Both the position numbers and the translations under genes were made by a program. Of a stretch of DNA of 64,000 nt, positions 34,368 through 45,459 are shown one piece after another (the stretch's first letter is position 1; each line of letters starts with the position of its first letter). The notes below the pieces were generated by a model. It ran no database searches. It was not told where the DNA came from and saw only the letters and a list, made by a program, of their open reading frames with translations. The DNA comes from Moniliophthora roreri. Lineage: Eukaryota > Basidiomycota > Agaricomycetes > Agaricales > Marasmiaceae. The stretch is from the NCBI GenBank assembly GCA_001466705.2, contig LATX02000221.1, positions 277,693 through 341,692 of the forward strand, given 5' to 3'.

Positions 34368-36136
34368 TGTTAGCGAGAGCCCGTGGCAGAGATGTGTCAA
34401 CAACACCCCGCCTAGAACCCCCATTCCCCCATGCCGAAAGCAATGCATCAAACTCGTCAAGACGTGACTTCCAGTACCTGTCTTTAGATCGGCGACATCT
34501 CCACTCTTCTCGCTAGGAGACGAGACAGCTGATAGAAGGCGACTGGTGTCCGAAGCCGTCAATTATACTCCTCAATGCGACGTAATCGAGGACGGCGTCC
34601 TTTTCCCAGATACGCTAGAAACGCATGCAACTGGGAGGACAAGGTTCTCTCGGAAGAAGGCGCTCCTAAAGTTCAAGGCCGCCATGCACAAGTATGGGGG
34701 TCGTTGTATGCTCACCTTGGTGGTTTTGTGCTTCCAATCGACTCATGTTATTTCCGTCAGCTCTGATGATTCGAGATTCGTGAGTCCTTCCTGGTATGTG
34801 CAAATCTTGCACCAAGTATGCTCATCTGTGATTGGTTTAGATACGCTTTCTGGAATGGGTGCTGAGCGACAAGTTTGGAAATTTTTTCAACATCCACTCG
34901 ACTCGTAACCTTTGGCTTGGTGAGAAGTGACCAAATCCTTCGCTTTCAGGATTGCTAATAATGTGTATAGTGGATGCCGATATTCACTATGCTCTGGATA
35001 GGGGTTTGATCAAGCTAGTTCCGGAAGCGGCTGTGTTAGGCGCCATAAGGGGAAGCAGAATAATGATAATATAGGACTGGATCGTAAAAAGGTGTGCTAG
35101 TATCTCCTGTGGGTACAGGGATCAAGGTTGCTTACGGTCAAGTAAAGGCATTCCCCGCGGAAGCTATTCCTTACTGGATTACAGGCATTCTATGGTCTCC
35201 AGAGTGCGTGATACACCGCGATCACTTGATTGCGCCACATCCACCAAATGCAATGAACACAGGAAAGGAAGTTATACGTGATGATGGCGGATTCATCTAT
35301 GAGGACATAGGAAAAGTCAGAGCAGTGAGTCAAATCCTATGAGTATCCCGGGACGGTTGCTGAATTTATTTTCAGCCATCAGCTGAGGTGATCGGTCGCG
35401 GACCCCCAAGCAACGAAACAGATGATCTCAAGATCCTCCACGTACATCTGAAGGGTTACCGTCTTGATAAGAAGAGAATCAATGCCTTGGCCCCCTTGAG
35501 GCCAGTCCCGTGTTGAAAGTTCGGCCACCGCAAGATCCATTGCTCAGGGTAACTGCCAACGTTGGGAATTTCCTCCGGGTTCTGAAGAACAAGGTCGACT
35601 GGGACAGGGAGCAGGCTGCTAACAGGGGCAATTTTGTGGAGTGGACCGTCCCTGACCCAGTCCTTGCAGCTCTGCTGACGCGGGTGTTGTAGATTTATCA
35701 AGATTGGCACGTTGACAGAAAGGCAAGCTTCGTTCGAGCGCTTCGACCTCCGACAGAGGAGACGAACAGAACAGAAGCAGGCCCATCCACTGTGCTGCAG
35801 CCCCCTGCTCCACTTCGACGATTCAATCGACATACGCATTCCAACACAGAGGATTTTACATCCGATGCAGGTGGCAATGTAGCAGGACCATCTGGGTCTT
35901 ATTCAGCCCCTCGTCCCACTCTTTTACGTCGAGGTAGTCGCATTACACAGTCCGAAGCCGAGGCTGAGGCCGCTGCCGCTGCAACCATGCCTCCGCCCGC
36001 AGATCCAGCTTCGCGTCCCCCTGGAGCTAAAAAAAAAAGGCAGGTTTCGAGGAATCAGGCTGCCAAATTCCGCAAGAGTCATCGAAGAGGTAAAGGTGAC
36101 AATGCTTCTACCTCAAGTCGAAGCGAACGGGATTAG
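34368..36136 (+). pseudogene. Forward cluster copy G, broken HNH_2-type gene
   Basis: Recognisable: GGRCMLT, STHVIS, FLEWVL, TRNLWL and IHYALDRGLIKLVP, then PYWITGILWSP, VTANVGNFLRVLKN and a basic C-terminus (GAKKKRQVSRNQ). The exons follow B (34795-34970 region with introns before IRFLEW and after NLWL). Lesions are a frame change after VLGAI (about 35045), a frame change before SPVLKV (about 35500) and a TAG in place of Gln in LTRVL/IYQDW (about 35693). The 5' end is unclear: the open frame from 34368 and that ending at 34570 are out of phase. The triad His-Asn-His positions are still present, so it decayed more recently than copy E. Confidence 0.65.
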
Positions 36137-36917
36137 TGGACAATTGCTGTAGGTCTTCCTTTCGTTACCTTTGTTTAGCCTGTTTTGCTCTATGTAATTC
36201 ACAACATCTGCACGGACTCCCATCCAATGATGATCATTCATTCTTCTCCAGTACGACATCAAGCAGTGCTGTCGGAAAAGTGCCAAACGTATGATTAAAC
36301 ATAAGAGACGTCGTGCAGCCGCCATAGATACGTTGGACAACCCAACGGGGACCTGAAGGTCTGGAGGTAGGTCCATGTGAAGGCCTCTGCATCGGGATCG
36401 CGTAAAAGTTGGGCGTTGTGAGGAGGCGAGATTAAGTTGAAGTCAGGTTTAGCAGAGCTTTGAATATACATAATCCTCCAATGACTCTGCTAGGCTGTAC
36501 CTCGCGTGGCGTCATGTGGAACTCTGAGCCGCAGTGCCGGTGAGCTGTGTCCAGTCGTCAGCACTTCAAAGTGGACCTGGGCGCCTCTGAGGGTGACGGT
36601 CTACGCGGAGACTCCCGCGACTAGAGATCCAAAAGTAAGTTCGGAACCGCATAAAGTTGTAGTTGGATCAGAAGGTGAGATCAAGATACACGCACCACCT
36701 GTTGCTGACCCTTTTTCATGACCGAGTTTTGCCGTGTCGCGTGGAACCTGGAGCGCAAAATGTCGATTTGGACAGGAGACATGTCATATACCCAGGTTTT
36801 AAAAATCCCTGGGCGTCTTTGAGGAGTCGCAGGAAAGAATTCTCCGTCTGTGGCTCCTGGATGGCGTATTGATCGCGTAAACCTGTGGCTGAAGCTGCAA
36901 AGCAGTGAGAGGTCTAA
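36137..36917. other. Intergenic, with partial B/E-type 3' flank
   Basis: From about 36300 to 36415 it matches the downstream flank of B (GACGTCGTGCAGCCGCCAT; GGAGGTAGGTCCA). No reverse cluster gene follows, so the array ends here. Nothing else was recognised. Confidence 0.5.
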
Positions 36918-37412
36918 TTACTCCTTTCCATCAGGGGTGCCAAGTCCTTGAACTAGGACATCACTCTGGTACGGCGGAATCACTCGGATGTCGGCCGTGC
37001 TTCCGAGTATAACAATCTCTAAAATCTGGCTTGAGTACAGAAACGTGGAAGATCTGTCATGACAAGGGCTCTGAGTCTGAAATGACGCCACATAAGTACT
37101 AAACATCCGCCGGGCTTCACGGACAAAGTACGTATTTGATTGACCTTTTTGAATTTCTTCAATATCTAATTGGCAATTTTGCAATTCGAGCGCTGCGCAG
37201 TCGTGGTGGGCGATGAATGTCAGCGCCGGCTCAGCGGCCCAGGTACTCAACGGGTACTTGCGGGCTATCTGTGAACAGAATATATTAAGTTGGTAGTACC
37301 AGCGGAAGTTGCCATCTATCAGTCTTGAGGTCCGTTGTTGGTCCGTTGCCTCTTGGAGTGTCTTCTTTCCTATCCGCCTCGCGTTAGTCGTCCGACTCAC
37401 ACGCACTGTCAA
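36918..37412 (-). CDS. Uncharacterised open frame
   Basis: A 164-residue open frame in otherwise stop-rich sequence. An acceptor-like TTCTGTTCACAG ends at 37268, and the stretch after it (IARKYPLSTWAAEPALTF onward) could be an exon. I recognise no family, and no partner exon could be joined with confidence. It could be chance or part of a short hypothetical gene. Confidence 0.25.
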   Translation of the reverse strand: MTVRVSRTTNARRIGKKTLQEATDQQRTSRLIDGNFRWYYQLNIFCSQIARKYPLSTWAAEPALTFIAHHDCAALELQNCQLDIEEIQKGQSNTYFVREARRMFSTYVASFQTQSPCHDRSSTFLYSSQILEIVILGSTADIRVIPPYQSDVLVQGLGTPDGKE

Positions 37413-38473
37413 TGGTGGGCACTCTTAATCCGAGATTCTTACGCGAGAGGTGTTGAGTCGGAATCTAAGGGATGTCGTAGAAGACCAAGGGTCCTGTCGT
37501 CACAGGTACTACTTACTACTTGACAATATAGTAGATAGTTGGCATACTTCCTCGTTACGCAGTTACTTGAATCGGAAGGACGGAATATATTCGTTCATAT
37601 AAGCGGATTCGCCACGGTATTTTCTTGAATACATAGTAGCGGGGACGCTTGAATCGGTCTTTCATACCGAAAGGGGCGGCTTCGTATTGTGTTCGCCGTT
37701 CTTGATTATAGATTTCTGCATCTTTTGGTCACTGTCGTTAGGTCACTATGAATACACGTGGGATTCTTCAGCTTGGAGATCTGACTCATCTGAGAACGAC
37801 AAGTTGGTATGGGGAATTGATGGCAGTGCACGTAGACTCGAATGGTACATATGAGACCATAAGTAATAAACAAGACGTCCGAGCGGAACATAACAGATTG
37901 TAGCCGAGATGATGGATTTGAGAAGGACATCAGGTAATCATCATCAGGCGACGCTGGGCAAAGAGGAGTGAGATCTGTAGCTAGGGCAATCAACCTGAGC
38001 CGAACCACGCCATAGGTAGCTTGTTTTCAATGTATATCGTGGCGTTATCGTGGCCTAGTTGAGTCGGAGTGGTGTGTGGTGTCAGCTTCCTTGAAATTCC
38101 CGTCAGCCAGTTCCAAGCTCTAGAATCCCCAGCTTCAGGTGAGCATCAAAAGCCAGAACCAAATATTGCCAAAGCATTTTTCCAGAAGAAAACCCTGGCA
38201 ATAATCAGATGCGGGAAGGAAGAAACGGCTTTTGAAAACCGTGAGAAAATGTGCTAAATCCAGATTGGGTTACATTTGCCGACAGAGAACAAGGTCGCTC
38301 TTTGAAGCGGGATTAAATTTGGAACTTGGTCTCTCTCCTCATCGTATTACTGCTCGAGTTCTGGCTGGTCCACCCCTTGTCCTCGTTCCCTACCTCCAAA
38401 CTCCCTCAAGTGAACAAGGGCCGGAAACGCGCAGCCGGTCATCTAAATATTATCGGCATCGCTATCCAGGACC
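37413..38473. other. Intergenic, nothing supported
   Basis: Only short open frames (for example reverse 37706-38008) without motifs or convincing splice partners. Confidence 0.35.
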
Positions 38474-38967
38474 ATGACGAGCATCAAGTCGAGAATCTCT
38501 TTGCAATTGGACGACGAAGTGGTTGGGGGAGATGGACGAGTGTTGATAGTACCAGAAATAAACGTCGCGGCGAGTAGGGATCCAGAGGTCGCACCATGGT
38601 TAGCGGAGGGGAGAGTGAGTACCATCAATTTCTTCCTCAAGTAGTAGCTGGAACGGGCTGCTACCGTATTTTTAAATTTCCTTCTGCCCTTTTTCAGTGG
38701 GTCTCTCAACTGCGGGAAGGGGATACCAAGATCTTATATTATGCATTTCAACCACTGCCGAGTCACCAAGAGACTCCTTGCTTCTTTTTCATATCATTTG
38801 GAACGGACGCCCCTTCGCTTGTGTTATCCGCGCATGGAAAGGGAGGATATTTGGGCCCGGAATCACTTGCAGAGAGGTTCGCTGTGTCATGTAGAGACCT
38901 CGCTGAAGCTACAGGAGACCTCATGACTCTGAACCATGTCCGGGGCTGTCATCGTCGGACACCATGA
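38474..38967 (+). CDS. Hypothetical small protein, two exons
   Basis: Exons 38474-38614 and 38698-38967 with GTGAGT at 38615 and a pyrimidine-rich tract plus TTTTCAG ending at 38697 join in phase 0 to 136 residues. The sequence begins MTSIKSRISLQLDDEVVGG and later reads ILYYAFQPLPSHQE and LVLSAHGKGGYLGPESLAER. No domain is recognised. Support is the clean splice pair and the balanced residue composition of both exons; there is no homology evidence. Confidence 0.35.
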
Positions 38968-39231
38968 CAGGCTTGGGTGTCCTAAAAACGCATGATGCTT
39001 CGTGTGGGACCCATGTCTTTGGATTATGGTTCCCTTTCCTTTGACAGTCTATCTGTCCGGTGCAGTTCGTTTCGCAGTGCGCCGTCATTTTTGACACCCG
39101 TTTCTTCTATCTGTCGACTGCTTCTTCTTTCATATCCGCATTTTCATGGTTGCTAATCACCTTTTCAGCTGACACCACCTTCACCGCCATCACCACCTGG
39201 CAAACTAGCCAAACTCGGCTTCTCCCAAAAA
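38968..39231. promoter_or_regulatory. Region upstream of adenylate cyclase
   Basis: Pyrimidine-rich sequence (39085-39231) precedes the ATG, as is usual for fungal promoters. No TATA box is evident. Confidence 0.3.
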
Positions 39232-42200
39232 ATGTCATTTTCCTCTCTTCGGCAAGGCAACCCCATCCACACCCTCACACATCATGCCAGTCGACCATCA
39301 GAGTCTCATAGCGGCACGAGCTCTGAAACACATTTCATGACTATCGAGCACACCATCCTTGACTATCAGCCTCCAGGATTCCAGGGTCCTCCACAAAGAG
39401 AACTACGCAAAGCCAAGTCTTCATTGTTTCCGTTCAAGGTTTTACGGAAAAAGTCCAAGTCGCGAGTGAGGGCAGATTCTGCTGGCACCGATGAACATCC
39501 ATCGTTACGTCCACAAACACCTCCGCTTCCGGACAGGGAATATGTGTCTTTTCTGCCAATCGAACCTCCCTCGCCGGTACACCCATCACTTAACAACAAG
39601 GAGTACGAGAGGGAGAGGGAAAAATCGCAAGACAAGGATCGGAAGCTATTTGGAAAGAAGTTGAAGCGGGCTGACGATAGCAGAGCCGGTCCATCAAACA
39701 GCATACCACCTACCCCCGCGACCAAGGATTTTGAAATGACCTTGGACACCAATCTGGAGTCGATGGAGGGTATTGTTGACCAGAGCGTTCTCAACAACGT
39801 CAACAGCGTGGGCACAAGCTCACCTACATCAGCTCTTGACTCGTCTTCGCGGACTCGTTCACTATCCGACCACAGCTTAAACTCGCAATCGAATTCCTAT
39901 CGCTCTCGCACTCATTTACCGCCAGTCTTACTTTCGGATTTCAATGATCCCTTCAGGCAGAAAGACGTTCCACCAAGAACTTCATCCATGGAGGCATCGA
40001 AAAGGATGGGCATGGTCATAGATAGGGATAGGAAGGTGTCGCCGACAACTATCATTGACACGGAGAGGCAGAACTCGTTGCCGTACATGAACGGTCGACC
40101 GCCTCCGGATAGTACCAACGGATCTCCTCCGCAGAACGGTGTTGCCAGCGGTCGTACCACACCTCACGATCTTAAGGGCAAGGGCAAGGAACGAGCAGAT
40201 TCTCCAGGAGACCGACCTGCATGGACGGCGCCTGAATCCTGGGATGTGGATTACCAAGATAAAGACGCCGACGATTACTCGTCTTCAGAAGACAGTTTAC
40301 TTTTGGGTACCGCCGGTAGTGGTGCCAAATTTGGTGGTCACATCGAGTTTAAAAAAGGTCATAATCATAATCGTGATTCTCTCACTACTCCCGAGTTGGA
40401 CGAGTTGGGCGAAAAGTCTGACATGTGGGATATGGGTAATACTGGCGTGGATGAGTTTGGTGGTGTGGTGAGGAGGGGCAGGCGTGATGGTGCGCCGAAT
40501 GGGTCGGTGGTGTCTTTGGAATCGGTCGCGACGGTGACTTCAGTTCAGACAGGGGGTACAGGGACAACTGGGATGGGTACTGGAAATAAAGTGAAGCGAC
40601 TTATTACTGGGAAAAAGTCTGGGAAGAACAGCTTTTCCTCCAGCCTGGGTTACGATTCCTATCGACAACCTTCCTTAACTCAGACCCTTCAACCACCATT
40701 ACCTGATGGTACCCCAGTACCCGACCACCGACAACGAAGGCCGTCTGCTAACATACAGAACCGTTATCAAATTAGAATATACAAGGCTAATGGAACGTAT
40801 CACGTTCTGTTGGCGAACTTTGGCGCCAAGACGGAGCATCTGATACCCAAACTTAATTCTAAATTACTGCCGGCGGAAAAACCGGAGACCTATCAGCTCT
40901 ATTTGCAGGATCGTGGTAGAGGTATGTTAGGCTCTAGCTTTTGACAGAGTTTGTTGTGCTAATTGATCTGTGCAGAACGGGTGGTTGCTCCAAGTGAACG
41001 GCCGGCGGACATCGTACGCCGCAGATTAGAACAGGCCGGTTATGATGTCGCAGATGGATTGGAGCTAGGCGGAGAAGGGTTGTCGTTCTTGTTGAAGTTT
41101 GTGTACAAGAATCGTATGTCGGGAATGGTAAGTCTTCTACTATATCCACATACTCTCAACCTAGGTTCTAACCATTACGGAACAGGGCCAGAACTTGACG
41201 ATAGAAGATTTTGAAGCCGTCGATCTATCCAAACGCCATTTACGCACTATCCCTCCAATACTACACCAACATGCCGACAAGATTATCACTCTCAACCTCT
41301 CCCGGAACCACAACCTTGATATCCCCCTCGATTTTATCCAAGCATGCACCCAACTTACCGAACTTCGACTGTCCGAAATGGCGTACAAACGACTACCCCA
41401 CAGCCTCAAACACTGTGGCACACTCACTAGGCTCGATATCTCGGGCAACCGAATCTCCGCACTCGACGATATCTATTCGGAGAATTTACCCGAGCTAAGA
41501 GCTCTGTACGCTCAGAATAACCGATTGGAGAGGCTCCCTTTCCATTTCCCTCGACTACGATCCTTGACGAATCTCAACATTTCGAATAACAAGTTCCAGG
41601 TACTACCTACAGTAGTATGCGACCTTGAAAACCTTCGGGACTTGGACATTTCGTTTAACATGATCAGTGAGCTACCAGAGCAAATCGGTCAATTAAAAAA
41701 CCTCGAGCATCTCATCGTCACCGGGAATCAGCTCACCTCCATGCCCGACGGATGCGCAGGACTCGTCAGTTTGAGACGGTTGGATTGCAGGCGAAATTCT
41801 ATCGGGGATCTAACAGTAATTGGGACGCTACCAAAGTTGGAGAAATTGAGCGCGGATTGGAATGCTCTGCATGCAATGAGTCTCAGTGTCGGACCGCATG
41901 TGACGACGATTGATGCTACTCACAACGAGATTACCGGATTGTCGTTGATCCCTGGACGAACGCCGCATCAGCTATCTTCGCTGGATATATCTCATGCTCG
42001 TCTGTCATCACTAGATGATAAGATCTTGGGGCAACTGCCGGCGTTGAAAAAGCTGAAACTAGATCATAACCAGTTTAAGGTTTTGCCAGAGTCGCTTGGG
42101 AGTTTGAGGTGGCTGGAGACCCTTTCGTGTGCGGATAACCAGTTGGCTCAGTTGCCCGATAGCATCGGGAAATTGGAGAAATTGAAATGGCTTGATATCC

Positions 42201-45165
42201 ACAACAACAACTTGACGGAGTTGCCGGTTGGATTGTGGAACTGCAAGTCACTGACGAAGATCAATGCTACATCCAACTTGTTGGCAATGTGGCAGTATCC
42301 GCCTACTGAGACAGCGTCATCAGTACCGGTTGAGGGAGGCGCAAGTCAGCCGCAACCGGAACGAAAGGCTTCAGCAGCTTCCCTTAATTCTACGCGGCCT
42401 CCTCTATCACATTCCCTGGAAAAACTCTACCTTGGCGAAAACCAGTTTACGGAGGATCTCTTGATGCCCCTCACGATTCTTAGGGAGCTTCGAGTTCTCA
42501 ATCTTTCCTTCAACGACATTCAGGACCTGCCTTCAAACTTCTTTCGCAACTTTGTCAAGCTGGAAGAGCTTTACCTCAGCGGTAACAAGCTCACCAGCCT
42601 TCCAACAGAGGATTTACCGAAGCTCACCAAGCTATCGACCCTATTCTTGAATGGGAACAAACTACAAACACTACCCCAGGAGCTCGGGAAGGTCATGAGT
42701 CTGACTATTTTGGACGTGGGAAGTAACTTGTTGAAGTACAATATCAACAACTGGGAGTTTGACTGGAATTGGTGAGTATTCCAGCCTTTCCCGCTTTTCC
42801 AAGTCTCACACGCTTCTTCAGGAACTTCAACAAGAACCTAAAATATCTCAACCTCTCCGGTAACAAGAGGTTGCAGATCAAATCCGATACCAAGATAGGT
42901 AGCCACCGGCATAGTCGAGGGATACAAGCGTTGCAAGCTGTTTCACAGCAGTCGCTCGCAGGGTTTACTGGCCTCACTCAGCTTCGCGTTCTGGGACTCA
43001 TGGATGTTACCATCACCACGACGGGCATGAACATAGATATCCCGGACGAGAATGAGGAGCGACGAGTTCGGACCTCTGATTCCACAGTGCTGGGAATGGC
43101 CTATGGTATCGCCGACACTCTTGGGAAGAACGAGCACTTGAACATGCTCGATCTTGCCTTCGAGTTTCCAAATCGTCAAGGTGAAGCTGTGTTTGCAATG
43201 TTTGGTCGTGCACAGCCGCCCAAAGCCATGGCTGGTATCAGTGGGAATCGGATTGCAAAGTACCTCAGGGACAAGTTTGTGGAGGTTTTTTCGAACCAGT
43301 TGAATTCGGTGCCCAAAGGCCGTGAGGGCATCAAGAATGCACTCCGGAGGTCATTCCTGAAGCTGAACCAAAACTTGCACGATTCTCTTTTCCAAGCCTC
43401 ACAGCGGAAAGCCTCGCTCTCAAACGGTACGGCTATCGACCAGTACAACATCATCATCAATAGGGGTGGTGCTTCCGGTATTGCATTGTATTTCTGTGGG
43501 AAGAAGATGTATGTTGCGAACACTGGGAACGCTCTCGCGGTGGTCTCGAGGGGTGGGAGTGCCGTACTTTTGTCGCGGAAACATGATCCTTATGACAACG
43601 ACGAGACGGTACGCATCCGAGCATGTGAGGGCTGGATATCGCCTGAAGGTTTGGTCAACAATGAACTGGATATCTCGCGGTCATTCGGATTCTTCCATCT
43701 CATGCCCATTGTCAACGCAAGGCCCGATATCAAGGATTATGACCTGTCCGAACTGGATGAGTTTGTCATTGTTGGGAATCGTGGTTTATGGGACTATGTG
43801 TCCTACCAAACAGCGGTTGACATCGCGAGGCAAGAGCGAGGTGATCCGATGATTGCTGCCCAGAAGCTTAGGGATTTCGCGCTAAGTTACGGGGCTGAGG
43901 GTAGCACTATGATAATGGTCATCTCTGTCGCAGATCTATTCAAGCCGGAGGGTCCGCGCTCTCGGGAAGAGTCTATGGTGGACTTCAAGCCCTTACCCCG
44001 TGCTCCCAAAAACCCTATCGCTATTCTCAATATCCAACGTTTACCGATAGAGGTCCCGCCGCCCCGTGGACATTTGGCTCTTGTGTTCACCGATATTCGG
44101 AACTCCACGCACCTCTGGGAAGTCAATCGTGGTATGAATACGGCTTGGCGTATCCACAACGACCTCTTACGGCGTTACCTGCGAATTTGTGGCGGTTACG
44201 AAGTCAAGACTGAAGGTGATGCCTTCATGTGTGCCTTCTCCACGACCTTGGCAGCAGTTTGGTGGTGTTTGACCGTCCAAATAGAACTTGTCCATCAATC
44301 TTGGCCCCTTGAGATTCTGGAGTGCGAGGATGGTCAACCTATTTACGATTCCCAGAGAAGGCTTATCGCACAAGGTCTTTCGGTGCGAATGGGTATTCAC
44401 TGTGGTGCGCCTTTGTGCGAGCAAGATCCAGTCAATCATCGTATGGATTATTTTGGACCAATGGTCAACCGCTCGGCTCGTATTCAGGGCAGCGCTGCTG
44501 GTGGTCAAATCATGTGCAGTGCAGAGGTCATGCGCGAGATTAACGCCAGGATCTTCGAGAGCGAACCTCCCACTCCTTACTCGGACACTCAACCTCAGGA
44601 GGCTGTCGAGTTCATCCGTCAAATGGGCATCGCCCCTATCCCGGTCGGTGACGTGAAGCTCAAAGGGCTTGAACTCCCGGAGTCACTCACACTCATCTAT
44701 CCTCGAGACCTAGCAGGCCGCCACGACCTCCAAGAAACTGCCTCCAACCCTGACTTATCTGCATCTCGTGTACCATATGACGTGGCCCAGATTCGGTCTC
44801 TGGGATTGATCTGCTTGCGTCTTGAGGCGCTTGCTAGCTCCCGGATATTCCGCGAACTTCCGCCTGAGCGTAAGAGTAGCGCACAATCCGTTCCTGGCGT
44901 TGAGGAGGAAGACGAAGTACCACCATTATACTTATACAGCAATCCTGACCTCTTACTACCCAATCTCACCGAAGCATCGTCGGAAAGGGACTTTATGACG
45001 GTTCTCGACACGCTCTCTGGTAGAATAGAGAACGCCGCATCTAGACTCCGGGAAGTATGCGGCAAAGCGAGCTCGAAGCGGACGATGATTGCTACCCTGA
45101 AAGCGGAGGGTAAAATTGATGAACGGACGTTGCAGTCGATTCTAAGCATTCTAGAGGATTTTTGA
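39232..45165 (+). CDS. CYR1: Adenylate cyclase (RA-LRR-PP2C-cyclase)
   Basis: Four exons: 39232-40921, 40976-41127, 41186-42771 and 42822-45165; 1923 residues. This is the fungal cAMP-producing enzyme of the CYR1/Cac1/Uac1 type, which acts at membranes under Ras and G-alpha control. A disordered Ser/Pro-rich N-terminus (about 1-505) is followed by a Ras-association domain (about 510-608: YQIRIYKANGTYHVLL...FLLKFVYKN). About 20 leucine-rich repeats follow (about 625-1140, e.g. LRDLDISFNMISELPEQIGQL is one register), then a PP2C-like domain (about 1230-1515) and a class III cyclase domain (about 1558-1768). The metal-binding Asp region FTDIRNSTHLWE and the YEVKTEGDAFM motif are intact. The C-terminal 150 residues resemble the region that binds cyclase-associated protein in yeasts. 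The first ATG is used; one at 39337 is also possible. At 1923 residues it is somewhat shorter than other basidiomycete cyclases. Confidence 0.95.
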
Positions 45166-45459
45166 TTTAGTTTTGCATTTTCTTTTCGTTATTAGCTCTT
45201 ATATTCGGATCTCTTCGTTCTCACATCCTCGATCTATTTATCTCATCACATCTGTACTCTATGCACGAACTTTGTTGTACATATTTCTGTACGTTCTGTA
45301 TACCGGTCATCAATGGCATTGCATTGTTCTCCTTGATCAAAGTTGAACAGACGTTAAAGCACCTGATTAAAATGAATGAAACCAGCATGAGATACAGGAT
45401 GTAGTATATCTAGGACATGAATGTACAGAGGATCAAGAATAGAAGAGCACAATGCGCGA
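45166..45459. other. Short intergenic between convergent genes
   Basis: 3' flanks of adenylate cyclase and NOG1; A/T-rich, no gene. Confidence 0.5.

Noticed and set aside
40385..40567. Reverse open frames within adenylate cyclase
   Set aside because: Antisense to a conserved coding exon.
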